Of a DNA stretch of 64,000 nt, positions 46,801 through 53,389 are shown in pieces; the first letter of the stretch is position 1; every line of letters starts with the position of its first letter. The stretch comes from Staphylococcus lutrae (GTDB lineage: Bacteria; Bacillota; Bacilli; Staphylococcales; Staphylococcaceae). The position numbers were made by a program, and so were the translations under genes. The notes beneath the pieces are model-generated. The model had not been told where the DNA came from. It saw only the letters and a program-made list of their open reading frames with translations, and made no database searches. The stretch spans positions 1,922,001 through 1,986,000 of the forward strand of contig NZ_CP020773.1 in NCBI RefSeq assembly GCF_002101335.1. Direction: 5' to 3'.

Positions 46801-47871
46801 CCCAGTAACGTTCGTTAAATTATTGACTACATTTGTAAATGTGTATGTCATCTTATGAGTAGGGACATCATAAGTTCCAATAGCAATAACTTGACCATCT
46901 GCGCTTTTTAGTGATTCTCGATCATCTGAATGGTAACGTGTATCTCCATAAATATTGACAGTCTCTGGCATTGTAACTGTAAAGTAATCGCCTTCTTTGA
47001 CGTCACCATTTACAGTAAACTGAGTTCTTAAATAAAAGCTTCCGGAGTTATTTGGCTCAATGTATGATTCAGTAGTTTTGATATTTGATGCAGTGACTTT
47101 ATCATTTACATTGCTTCCTCCAGCAGCGGTGGGTTGTGTCGTTGTTGCATCTAATGCACGAGCTTGTGTTGTTCCCTCAATCTTTGTTAATTGTGAAGGA
47201 GACGCAGGTGTATTAATAGTGTTAACATTTTGAATATTCGCATTTTCGCCTGATTGTGGTGTCGATTCAGTTGGTTGTTCAGCTGAAGCCGCTTGAGTTG
47301 TTGGTGTTGTGTTTGTATTTTCAGTAGATGGAAGTTCTTGTGTATTTGTCTGTGGTGAAGTAGTCGTATTGCTTTGTTCCGATGTCGTTGTAGGTTGAGA
47401 TTCTGAAAGAGGGGTTGTTTCTTGTTGCTCTTTAGATTGACCGTTTGCTGTATCAGTACTAGTATTCGTATCTACTTTGTTCGCATCTGCGCTTGGTTCA
47501 GTTTTGTTATTGGATGAATCAGCTGTTTGTGTTCCATCACTTGGGTTTGTTGTTTCTGTTGTTTCTGTTGCTTGAGTTGCTGGACTACTTTGTTCTGGAT
47601 TGCTTTGAGAAGGGGATTGTACATCGGTTGGCGCTTGTGTATTTGTATTTGTCGCTTCTGTTGATGCGGATGAATCAACTGTATTTTGACTTGGATTTTC
47701 TTTTAATTGTGTTACGGTTACAGGTGCTGTTGAATTCTCCGCCGCAAATGCCTCGTGGTGGATTCCAAAAAATGCCACAGTTCCTATCAAGAAAGAGGCT
47801 GTACCCACAGAACACTTTCGGATAGAAAACCGCGAAAGGGTTTTGTTTTTAATAGGGTTATTCTTATTCAT
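43846..47871 (-). CDS. Cell wall-anchored MSCRAMM-type adhesin with SdrD-like B repeats
   Basis: The 1341-residue surface protein has a YSIRK-like export signal (FSIRKCSVGTASFLIG, 15-30) with probable cleavage after AFA43, a Ser/Thr/Gln/Asn-rich low-complexity region (about 45-250), an Ig-like ligand-binding A region (about 255-568, with the latch-like YTFTNVVNN), six SdrD_B/CnaB-like repeats of about 109 residues (569-1222) with calcium-loop motif DSNKDGIQDADE, a Pro-rich stalk of 14-residue units (PSEPGQPNDPTPEK type) and the sorting signal LPETG (1303-1307). No SD-repeat region is present. Sortase A should anchor it; such proteins bind host matrix or fibrinogen. GGAGATGAT precedes the ATG. 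Relation to the Sps proteins is likely but not assigned. Confidence 0.93.
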   Translation of the reverse strand: MNKNNPIKNKTLSRFSIRKCSVGTASFLIGTVAFFGIHHEAFAAENSTAPVTVTQLKENPSQNTVDSSASTEATNTNTQAPTDVQSPSQSNPEQSSPATQATETTETTNPSDGTQTADSSNNKTEPSADANKVDTNTSTDTANGQSKEQQETTPLSESQPTTTSEQSNTTTSPQTNTQELPSTENTNTTPTTQAASAEQPTESTPQSGENANIQNVNTINTPASPSQLTKIEGTTQARALDATTTQPTAAGGSNVNDKVTASNIKTTESYIEPNNSGSFYLRTQFTVNGDVKEGDYFTVTMPETVNIYGDTRYHSDDRESLKSADGQVIAIGTYDVPTHKMTYTFTNVVNNLTNVTGSFNLTQFMDRKAAPNSQVYPLKYDVAGESFETNLDVYYGKYYNYKDSNLKSMITMEDTKTGDYEQYIYVNPLKMTATDSVVRVQGFQKDPTASNGQLNQQNSKIQIFKVNDNQNLNSSFGVNDGDYQDVTNQFNITYYNKDNVADINFGTLNGARYIVKVTSKEVADSKADLQLRSIMYTKNAYNQYDTITWDNDILKSASSGTADGTEALYNLGDKVWNDVNKNGIQDAGEVGIPNVKVTLKDSNGTVIATTETNTNGKYVFNKLKNGVYYVDFETPANYTPTVANQENDALDSDGPLRAPAIISDGNNLTVDQGFYLTETPKYNVGDKVWEDSNKNGIQDADEKGISGVTVTLKDTDGNIVGTQVTDANGNYLFEKVAEGEYHIDFTTPEGYTPTITGQGPVENDSNGVSTNLIVAGQDDLTIDSGFYRPTYNVGDKVWEDSNKDGIQQDNEKGISGVTVTLKDTAGNVIGTQVTDANGNYLFDNVNDGEYKIEFTTPQGYTPTVTGQGTADKDSNGVSTTVTVAGHDDVTIDSGFYRPTYKVGDKVWEDSNKDGIQQDNEKGISGVTVTLKDNAGNVIGTQVTDANGNYLFDNVNDGEYKIEFTTPQGYTPTVIGQGSTDKDSNGVSTTVTVAGHDDVTIDSGFYRPTFSVGDKVWEDSNKDGIQDADEKGISGVTVTLTRPDGSTVTTTTDANGEYHFNDLVNGQYKITFQTPEGFQPTATHAGGNNATDSDGTSVDVTVNNADDLTIDSGFYRPTYNVGDKVWEDSNKDGIQDADEKGIPGVTVTLKDATGNIIGTRVTDENGNYLFDNVNDGEYKIEFTTPQGYTPTVIGQGSTDKDSNGVSTTVTVAGHDDLTIDSGFHKDTPDQPSPEQPSEPGQPNDPTPEKPSEPGQPNNPSPEQPSEPGQPNDPTPEKPSEPGQPNNPSPEQPSHPAPSKHMSTLPETGQNPSQQGTLLGGILAALGALLFARKKRKSKKQSH
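43978..44200 (-). repeat. Pro-rich stalk repeats, 84-base period
   Basis: Two 14-codon units, PSEPGQPNDPTPEK and PSEPGQPNNPSPEQ, alternate, giving an 84-base period with near-identical DNA. This can expand or contract by slippage. Confidence 0.85.
44215..46167 (-). repeat. Six tandem B-repeat units of about 327 bases
   Basis: Units start with Y/F-x-V/L-GDKVW. The third, fourth and sixth are almost identical in DNA, while the first, second and fifth are more divergent. The pattern suggests recent homologous duplication or gene conversion. Confidence 0.9.
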
Positions 47872-48681
47872 AAAATATCATCTCCAAATTACGTTTCTTG
47901 TTTATCTTTTTTTTAAGCCGACGTGTTAAAATCCTATCACAATAAATTGATTAATACAATTAAAAGAGATTAAAATATTTAATTAATCAAGCATTATTAT
48001 AACGGGATACGCCATATTTTAACTTTTTTAATATTTAGCAAAAGTATTAACGAAAATATTAACAGTCAAACTTGATGCGATTGTCATATATATTAAATAA
48101 TAATACAAAGGTAAAATTAAACAAAAGAGCCTTATAAACATTAATAATGTTAAAGAGAGATTAAAATTATAAAAATATCACACCTTAAAACTTAAATGAC
48201 ATACAATATATGATTTATTATGTTTAAAAATAATGCTTTTACGACGTACAAAAAAAATAAATTTGTCGAAAAAAATAAGTGTTTTTAAGAAAAAGTAACT
48301 TTTGTAACTATTGAGGGGTTGTTTTACGAAATCGAATGAAGTAATTTGATACGTATGAAGGTATAAATTCTGTTCATTTATGAAAAAAGGAGTATAACAT
48401 GTGAAATAGGTATATATGAAAGTGTTTTGTACTTAAAAATAAAAAAGAAAAATCAGTAAAAGGGACTGGATAAGTTAGAAAACTCACTTATCATATAAGG
48501 ATACCAAATAGAAGGGAGGTAAATAAATAGAGAAACAAAAAAGTTCAAAAGCTTTAAGTTCTCGATAAAACTTAACTTGGCGGTTATCGTAATCGAGATA
48601 GCTTTCGAACTCAACTAAATAACGAGAGGGCAATTTCCCTTTCAAATTTAATGTATAATGTTCTTCATTTATGTGCAAACT
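47872..48681. other. AT-rich interval without a supported gene
   Basis: The upstream region of the adhesin gene is very AT-rich, with long A/T runs. A 64-codon minus-strand frame at 48484-48678 (KGKLPSRYLVEFESYLDYD) has no clear ribosome site and overlaps the promoter area of the next cassette; it might be a gene remnant. Confidence 0.4.
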
Positions 48682-48792
48682 ATGAGGATAAAATATAGCA
48701 TCAGAAAAACGAACATAAAAGAAAAACTTGAATTTATAGCATGTTTGCTATTTGTAGTATTGGGGATATGTATAGCAAATGCGGTGTTCTAA
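48682..48792 (+). CDS. Small membrane peptide, cassette copy 1
   Basis: The 36-residue peptide begins MRIKYSIRKTNIKEKLEF and has one hydrophobic span (IACLLFVVLGICIANAVF) to its end. Its TAA is immediately followed by the GTG of a small HTH gene, the same order as at 51040-51346. The ribosome site is weak. Hydrophobic peptide plus DNA-binding partner recalls toxin-antitoxin or small regulatory units; this is inference. Confidence 0.5.
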   Translation: MRIKYSIRKTNIKEKLEFIACLLFVVLGICIANAVF

Positions 48793-48981
48793 GTGAGAAA
48801 CGAAATTATAAAACTACTTAACTCTGATATTAGTGCATACAAAATAAGTAAAGAGGCAGGTATGAACGAAGCGACTATTAAACAATTAAGGTTAGGTAAG
48901 TCTAAATTAGATAGATTAGGTTTGTTGAATGCTGAAAAACTATACAACTACCAAAAGAAACTCGATAAAGAAAACGAATAA
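48793..48981 (+). CDS. Small helix-turn-helix protein, cassette copy 1
   Basis: The 62-residue protein reads NSDISAYKISKEAGMNEATI, KQLRLGKSKLDRLGL and LNAEKLYNYQKKLDKENE. It is an HTH-like fold followed by a charged helix. It is clearly paralogous to the protein at 51149-51346 (shared xSDxSxYxI.K, ISxxR and AEKLYNYQKxLxxEN). GTG start follows the upstream stop directly, so translation is probably coupled. A terminator follows. Function is unknown. Confidence 0.7.
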   Translation: MRNEIIKLLNSDISAYKISKEAGMNEATIKQLRLGKSKLDRLGLLNAEKLYNYQKKLDKENE

Positions 48982-49015
48982 ATAACCCCCGCCTACAATA
49001 GATGGGGGTTATTTT
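48981..49015 (+). terminator. Terminator of cassette copy 1
   Basis: AATAACCCCC and GGGGGTTATTTT flank GCCTACAATAGAT. The loop is shared in kind with terminators at 49188 and 51351. Confidence 0.85.
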
Positions 49016-49044
49016 AAGTCATGACACATTTTTGACACGTGTAA

Positions 49045-49179
49045 AACAAAACCTCTTTAACAACGAGTGTTAGAGGGGTTAATTTACGGATTTTACAAGA
49101 GTTCGGTGTACCGACTCAATCTCCAGTTGACATTCCACTGCAGCACACAGAAGAAGAGGAAGACTACATCATAGAGTAG
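49045..49179 (+). pseudogene. 3' remnant of a third small cassette gene
   Basis: An open frame without a start codon reads LRILQEFGVPTQSPVDIPLQ and HTEEEEDYIIE before its stop. It is followed by a terminator of the same type as those of the two HTH cassettes. It is probably the tail of a lost gene; no family was recognised. Confidence 0.4.
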
Positions 49180-49187
49180 CCTTCCCC

Positions 49188-49220
49188 AATACCCCGCCTG
49201 AAATAAATGGGGTTATTTTT
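49188..49220 (+). terminator. Terminator of the cassette remnant
   Basis: AATACCCC and GGGGTTATTTTT surround GCCTGAAATAAAT, resembling the terminators at 48981 and 51351. Confidence 0.8.
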
Positions 49221-49234
49221 AATAAAAAACACGG

Positions 49235-49293
49235 GGGACGTTCCGGGGACGTTTTTCTAATTTTTACGCTTTTCAGGGACGTTCCGGGGACGT
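49235..49293. repeat. Direct repeat GGGACGTTCCGGGGACGT, two copies
   Basis: The 18-base sequence occurs at 49235-49252 and 49276-49293, 41 bases apart. Each copy itself contains GGGACGT twice. It may be a protein-binding site, for example arm sites of an integrase or an operator. Confidence 0.6.
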
Positions 49294-49397
49294 AAAAATC
49301 TAAATACGAGGTTTAACGAAAAACAACCAAATACAACAAAACACCGTCATATCAACGTTTGTGTTACGAGATATAACGGTGTATTAACGAAAAATAA

Positions 49398-49691
49398 GCA
49401 AAATACGGAAACGGAGATATAGACATAATAGCTTTAATAGATTTGAGGAAGAATAAAGGTTTTCAATTAGCGAGTGATGAAAAATTACAGCAGAAACTTC
49501 GATGTTATACAAAAGAAAAATATAATGTTGATTTTTTATGTGCTCCTGATTCTAGAACTCTCGATAAAAATATAGATCAATATATAGATGTATATTCAAA
49601 TCTAAAAAGACAAGAAACAGGTTGGATAAAATTTTTCAGCACCGATAGAAACGGCAATAAAAAAGCGCTCATAAGATTACATATGTACTAG
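49398..49691 (+). pseudogene. Hypothetical gene, start missing
   Basis: The frame is open after a stop at 49395-49397 and has no ATG or ribosome site; it reads NGDIDIIALIDLRKNKGFQL, then about 70 charged residues ending GNKKALIRLHMY. A TTG at 49443 is a poor start. It is probably the 3' part of a larger gene. It is followed by GGAGGTG and the next hypothetical gene, so the two were likely one operon. No family was recognised. Confidence 0.45.
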
Positions 49692-49705
49692 GAGGTGTGA
49701 ATTTT

Positions 49706-50588
49706 ATGAAAAAGATAACTGATTTTTTAGTAGACGATAACGAACTAAATAAAATTAAAAATAGTAGCTATAGAAATATATTAGAAGTAGGCAACAAAAG
49801 GATGATTTCGTTTCAAGATGAAATAGAAAAGAAATCAAACAAAGTTGAAATTAAGATATTTTCAGATCTAAAAAGTGGAACAATTGATTTAGTGAGTTTA
49901 AATCAAATTATTGGTGGTTTACAAAAGATTTACACATACGCATTAAACTACAAATCTGGAAATAGCGCTTTAAAGGGTAAAATATCAGAAAAGGTAAAAG
50001 AACAAAGTACATTAATATTAAATAACACATATGCTGGTTCATATATTTTAGAGTTAGAAAGAAACCCGAATAGTCAAATCGATATGAATGATGTTGAAAA
50101 TAATGATTTTTATATTTTTGATGAAGTTTTTAAGTCTTCCGATGATTTTAACCCGGAAACAAACATAAAAAAACTGGGGTATAGGACTTTTTAAAGCTAT
50201 CAGAAAATGGTATAAAGAACTTGATGAAGATAAGTTGGAAATTACATATAAGAATAGGGATAGTCAAAAAGAAATAATTATGGATAATAAAACTATTCAT
50301 AATATCAATAGTATACTTGAAGCGGTAAATGAAAAAGAAACCAAGGTTAATATACAGAAAAAGGGTAAGATTGTATACGTTGATCATAAAAATAGTGTTA
50401 TAAATTTTCAAACAACAGATGATTTATATAGAATTCATGTATTAGGTGATGATTTTAGAAACATAAACATAAAAACCAATAAGGAATTCAATTTAAATTT
50501 TTGTGAAATATTATATGAAGTATCTAATATTGAGATATCCAAAAAATATGAGTGTAATATTAATAGTTTAGAGTATGGAAAAGATTAA
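49706..50588 (+). pseudogene. Hypothetical gene, frameshifted at an A7 run
   Basis: GGAGGTG (49691-49697) and ATG 49706 start a frame of about 160 codons that ends at 50194 (KKLGYRTF). From the A7 run at 50166-50172 the protein continues one frame over (GLFKAIRKWYKELDEDKLEI, then 115 codons to 50588). A single-base indel would give one protein of about 293 residues. It is Lys/Asn/Glu-rich with no signal peptide. Function is unknown. Confidence 0.55.
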
Positions 50589-50615
50589 CAATTTTATATT
50601 GTTGTGATTTTTTGT

Positions 50616-50720
50616 TATAATACAAACAAATAGCGGTACACAGCTGCGGAGTGTACTTGAGGCTAACTGTTGCGACGGTTGCCTATTCACCACCACACCT
50701 CATCGGTGTGGTATTTTTTA
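50616..50720 (+). ncRNA. Candidate small RNA with three hairpins
   Basis: TATAAT at 50616-50621 predicts a start near 50628. The transcript would form GTACAC/GTGTAC, AGGCTAAC/GTTGCCT and the terminator CCACACC/GGTGTGG followed by TTTTTT. No convincing open frame is seen. It lies just upstream of the toxin-like gene and on the same strand. It is a candidate only. Confidence 0.45.
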
Positions 50721-50753
50721 TGTAAAAATTTTAAAAAAGTTAGTGAAAAGGGA

Positions 50754-50782
50754 TTGACTATATTCCTTCTGGGTAGTATAAT
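50754..50782 (+). promoter_or_regulatory. Strong promoter of the toxin-like small gene
   Basis: TTGACT and TATAAT are 17 bases apart, near consensus. Transcription would start near 50789 and the RNA would begin with the hairpin GTAAGG/CCTTAC (about 50790-50810). Confidence 0.75.
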
Positions 50783-50812
50783 AGTTTATGTAAGGTGGTT
50801 AATGCCTTACGC

Positions 50813-51011
50813 ACTTCAAGTGAAGGGAGGGTAAAACCTTGGTTTACTTGATAGAAAAAGCGCTAGAACAACCAGCATCGTTGTTGATACTAGTTCTTCC
50901 AGCGCTATTAAAACAACTTAGAATGTGGCACCTAGGTTATCTGGCGACCAAACAAGATAACCAAGACAAGTAATCTAATGGAGCCTTTTGGCTCCTCCTT
51001 ACACTTGAAGT
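50813..51011 (+). promoter_or_regulatory. Long-range 5'-3' pairing that covers the ribosome site
   Basis: Bases 50813-50830 (ACTTCAAGTGAAGGGAGG) can pair with 50994-51011 (CCTCCTTACACTTGAAGT without its first base), with one mismatch and one G-U pair. The 5' arm includes the Shine-Dalgarno AAGGGAGG. Such 5'-3' closure keeps full-length mRNA of type I toxins untranslatable until processed. Confidence 0.6.
50839..50973 (+). CDS. Small hydrophobic peptide, candidate type I toxin
   Basis: TTG 50839 follows AAGGGAGG at 9 bases. The 44-residue product reads MVYLIEKALEQPASLLILVL, then PALLKQLRMWHLGYLA and a polar tail. It has one hydrophobic stretch (about 13-25) and a basic, amphipathic second part. 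The gene has a strong promoter, a 5' hairpin, a GGAGCC/GGCTCC hairpin after the stop and the long-range pairing described. No antisense RNA promoter was confirmed. The type I toxin assignment is by architecture. Confidence 0.5.
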   Translation: MVYLIEKALEQPASLLILVLPALLKQLRMWHLGYLATKQDNQDK

Positions 51012-51039
51012 ATATAATAAATTTTGGAGGTTTTCAAAT

Positions 51040-51156
51040 ATGACAGGTCAAATGTATTTATCATTATTTATATTAAGCCTACCATTATTATTGTTTATAG
51101 GAAGAAAAACGCATTTCTATTACTTAGATAAAAAGAATGTGAAGAAAAATGACTGA
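51040..51156 (+). CDS. Small membrane peptide, cassette copy 2
   Basis: GGAGG at 51026-51030 precedes ATG 51040. The 38-residue peptide reads MTGQMYLSLFILSLPLLLFI, then GRKTHFYYLDKKNVKKND: one membrane span and a positively charged tail. Its stop overlaps the start of the small HTH gene by 8 bases, so translation is coupled. It parallels 48682-48792. Confidence 0.65.
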   Translation: MTGQMYLSLFILSLPLLLFIGRKTHFYYLDKKNVKKND

Positions 51157-51346
51157 ATTTAAAAAATCAATCCAAAAATTACTAGATAGCGATGTGTCAG
51201 GATATAGAATATTTAAAGATACTGGTATATCACAAGCGCGTATTTCCGATTTAAGAAGAGGTGTTAGAGAACTAGGAGGTATTTCTCTTGATACTGCAGA
51301 AAAACTTTACAACTACCAAAAACAACTCGAACGAGAAAATAAATAA
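51149..51346 (+). CDS. Small helix-turn-helix protein, cassette copy 2
   Basis: The 65-residue protein reads DSDVSGYRIFKDTGISQARI, SDLRRGVRELGGIS and LDTAEKLYNYQKQLERENK. It has a HTH core with the classical turn (DTGISQARISDLRRG) and a charged C-terminal helix, about half identical to the copy at 48793-48981. Its ATG lies within the end of the membrane peptide gene. It may regulate the cassette or neutralise the peptide; both are inference. Confidence 0.75.
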   Translation: MTEFKKSIQKLLDSDVSGYRIFKDTGISQARISDLRRGVRELGGISLDTAEKLYNYQKQLERENK

Positions 51347-51350
51347 AAAA

Positions 51351-51380
51351 CTACCCCGCCTGCAATAGGTGGGGGGTATT
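51351..51380 (+). terminator. Terminator of cassette copy 2
   Basis: TACCCC and GGGGTA surround GCCTGCAATAGGT; the loop matches those at 48981 and 49188 in kind. Confidence 0.75.
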
Positions 51381-51398
51381 CATTTTGAAAATTAATTT

Positions 51399-51464
51399 GG
51401 TCAAAAAATGGTCAATGAGAGACGTAAAAAGTAAAAATATTTTTTATTTGACCATAAATTGACC
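51399..51464. repeat. GGTCAA repeats in direct and inverted pairs
   Basis: GGTCAA occurs at 51399 and 51410, and the inverse TTGACC at 51448-51453 and 51459-51464, each pair 11 bases apart. The arrangement is like integrase arm sites or an operator. It follows the terminator of cassette copy 2. Confidence 0.5.
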
Positions 51465-51496
51465 GCTTTATTTCGAATCAGATGTCAACGAATATT

Positions 51497-52927
51497 GGTT
51501 CTATACTTTTAACGGTTGGTGATTTTTTCACTGGCCGTTATTTTTGTTTTAAATTCAAAAATAGCACAAATATCTCTATAATTGTAAGTGACAAAACCAA
51601 CAAATTAAGGAGAGATATTCGTGCCTATGTATAATGATATATCAGAAATGATTGGAATAAAAGTATCAAATTTAAAAATCACTGAATGTTTAGGTATTCA
51701 AACCTTCAAGAACGTTCAATCATTGTTTTATAAAGGGGTTTTAACTTATCAACCTAAAGGTTGTGAGTGTTGTGGTATCAAGAATGAGCAACACACAGTT
51801 ATTAAAAATGGCTTTCGCAGTACAAGAGTGTATATGGGGCTTATTCTTGAAAGGCCTAGTTATCTTGTGTTAAAAAAGCAACGCTTCTATTGTAAAGCTT
51901 GTGGTCAAACTTTTACGGCTAAAACACCATATATAGAACCGCGTTGTACAATTTCTAATGACGTAAAACTAATGGTGACGAGAAAGCTCGCCACTGTCAT
52001 ATCTGAAAAAGATATAGCGAATAGTGTTTTAGTTTCACCTTCAACTGTTCATCGGTATTTGAAAGACCTAGGGGAAGCAGTAAAAACACAACCTAGTGAT
52101 ATATTGCCCCAACATTTATCCTTTGATGAATTTAAGTCAACTAATGATGTCGACAGCTCTATGAGCTTTATATACTGTGATAGTATCACGCATGATATTA
52201 TTGATATCTTGCCAGATCGACGTAAGTTCAAGTTGGAAGAATACTTTTTAAGATTCTCAAGAAAGCAGCGTGAAGGAGTTAAAAGTGTTTCTATTGATAT
52301 GTATCCACCATACATGTCGCTAATTCAATCATTATTTCCCAATGCAGATATTATCTTAGACCGTTTTCATATTGTTCAAGCGGTTAACCGTGAAATCAAT
52401 CACAGTCGCGTTAAAACAATGAATAGTTTTAAGACTAGAGAAAAACCCAAGTACAATAAATTAAAACGGTATTGGAAGCTTTTATTAAAATCTCCAATTG
52501 AATTAGACAGAGTCCACTATCACTCGTTCAGACTTTTTAATACATGGCATAGTCAGTATAGTTTAGTACAATTCTTGTTAACTTTTGATGAAGAATTCCA
52601 ATTAACGTATGAAGCAGGGCATCATATTCTAGAAACTCTAAGATCAAATGGACTCAAACGTGTTATTAACACACTCATAAAATATATACCTTATATTTCA
52701 AATACGATTCAAAATCCTCATTTGACCAATGGTCCAATTGAAGGTATTAACAATAAAATAAAGCTTATTAAGCGTGTCTCTTATGGTTATAGAAATTTTT
52801 ATAACTTTAGAAATAGGATTTTAATTATTTCAAGGTTATACGTAAGTGAATATAAAAAACGTACTAAGCAACAAAAAATTGCCACTTAGTACGATATTTC
52901 TTCACCAACCGACGTTGACAAAGAGCC
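51497..52927 (+). mobile_element. Intact ISL3-family insertion sequence with 8-bp target duplication
   Basis: The left end GGTTCTATAC...CGGTTGGTGA and the right end, inverse of GGCTCTTTGTC...CGGTTGGTGA, form imperfect terminal repeats of about 26 bases. The target CGAATATT is duplicated at 51489-51496 and 52928-52935. The element is 1431 bases and carries one complete transposase gene. A fragment of the same kind of element lies at 1930-2264. Confidence 0.95.
51621..52889 (+). CDS. ISL3-family transposase
   Basis: The 422-residue protein has an N-terminal zinc-ribbon (CECCGIKN and FYCKACGQTF), an HTH segment (VSPSTVHRYLKDLG) and the DDE_Tnp_ISL3 core with LSFDEFKST, VSIDMYPPYMSLIQ and NGPIEGINNKIKLIKR (Asp, Asp and Glu). 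AAGGAGAG lies before GTG 51621; ATG 51627 is possible. The frame is full length and likely active. Confidence 0.95.
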   Translation: MPMYNDISEMIGIKVSNLKITECLGIQTFKNVQSLFYKGVLTYQPKGCECCGIKNEQHTVIKNGFRSTRVYMGLILERPSYLVLKKQRFYCKACGQTFTAKTPYIEPRCTISNDVKLMVTRKLATVISEKDIANSVLVSPSTVHRYLKDLGEAVKTQPSDILPQHLSFDEFKSTNDVDSSMSFIYCDSITHDIIDILPDRRKFKLEEYFLRFSRKQREGVKSVSIDMYPPYMSLIQSLFPNADIILDRFHIVQAVNREINHSRVKTMNSFKTREKPKYNKLKRYWKLLLKSPIELDRVHYHSFRLFNTWHSQYSLVQFLLTFDEEFQLTYEAGHHILETLRSNGLKRVINTLIKYIPYISNTIQNPHLTNGPIEGINNKIKLIKRVSYGYRNFYNFRNRILIISRLYVSEYKKRTKQQKIAT

Positions 52928-52948
52928 CGAATATTAAGTGAAAATAAA

Positions 52949-52975
52949 AAGAACGCCGTAATAACAGCGTTCTTC
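52949..52975 (-). terminator. Terminator of the tRNA operon
   Basis: On the minus strand AAGAACGC and GCGTTCTT pair across a 10-base loop, followed by TTTATTTT. It lies about 45 bases beyond the tRNA-Ser 3' end, only 13 bases from the ISL3 target duplication. Confidence 0.75.
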
Positions 52976-53018
52976 ATAGTTTTAAGAAAACAAATATTAA
53001 CCATTGTTTCCTATCTTA

Positions 53019-53107
53019 CGGAAACGGAGGGATTCGAACCCTCGCGCCGCTTTCACGACCTACACCCTTAGCAGGGGCGCCTCTTCAGCCAACTTGAGTA
53101 CGTTTCC
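53019..53107 (-). tRNA. tRNA-Ser (anticodon GCU)
   Basis: On the minus strand the acceptor GGAAACG pairs with CGTTTCC, followed by discriminator G. The anticodon loop CTGCTAA gives GCU. A long variable arm (GTCGTGAAAGCGGCG region) and TTCGAATC are present, as in type II tRNA. CCA is not encoded. It directly follows tRNA-Asn. Confidence 0.95.
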
Positions 53108-53108
53108 A

Positions 53109-53183
53109 TGGCTCCACAGGTAGGACTCGAACCTACGACCGATCGGTTAACAGCCGATAGCTCTACCACTGAGCTACTGTGGA
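53109..53183 (-). tRNA. tRNA-Asn (anticodon GUU)
   Basis: On the minus strand TCCACAG pairs with CTGTGGA; the anticodon stem-loop ATCGGCTGTTAACCGAT gives GUU; GGTTCGAGTCC forms the T arm. Discriminator G and encoded CCA end it. It is transcribed before tRNA-Ser. Confidence 0.95.
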
Positions 53184-53248
53184 ATGTTTTTTTCAATCAC
53201 AAATACTATTATAGCAATATCAATTAAGAAATCAAGGGATAACGATAA

Positions 53249-53298
53249 AAAAGTTAACGGAATATTTACACTATGCGTATACAACTTCCGTTAACTTT
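53249..53298 (-). terminator. Terminator of comK
   Basis: AAAGTTAACGGAA and TTCCGTTAACTTT are inverted around a loop of about 22 bases, and on the minus strand TTTTTT follows. It stands about 90 bases after the comK stop. Confidence 0.7.
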
Positions 53299-53389
53299 AC
53301 ACTTTGTTAATGGATTGAAATAATAATCGTTGAATGATATGACAATTGAATGATTTCTTGTGAAATATTCATACGGATGAGCGTTTAGG

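Noticed and set aside
48484..48678. 64-codon minus-strand frame
   Set aside because: There is no good ribosome site and no recognised family; it could be a remnant, so it is mentioned only in the interval note.
47872..53019. Complete prophage or pathogenicity island next to the tRNA genes
   Set aside because: No integrase, terminase, capsid or replication gene is present; only small modules and repeats that could be scars.
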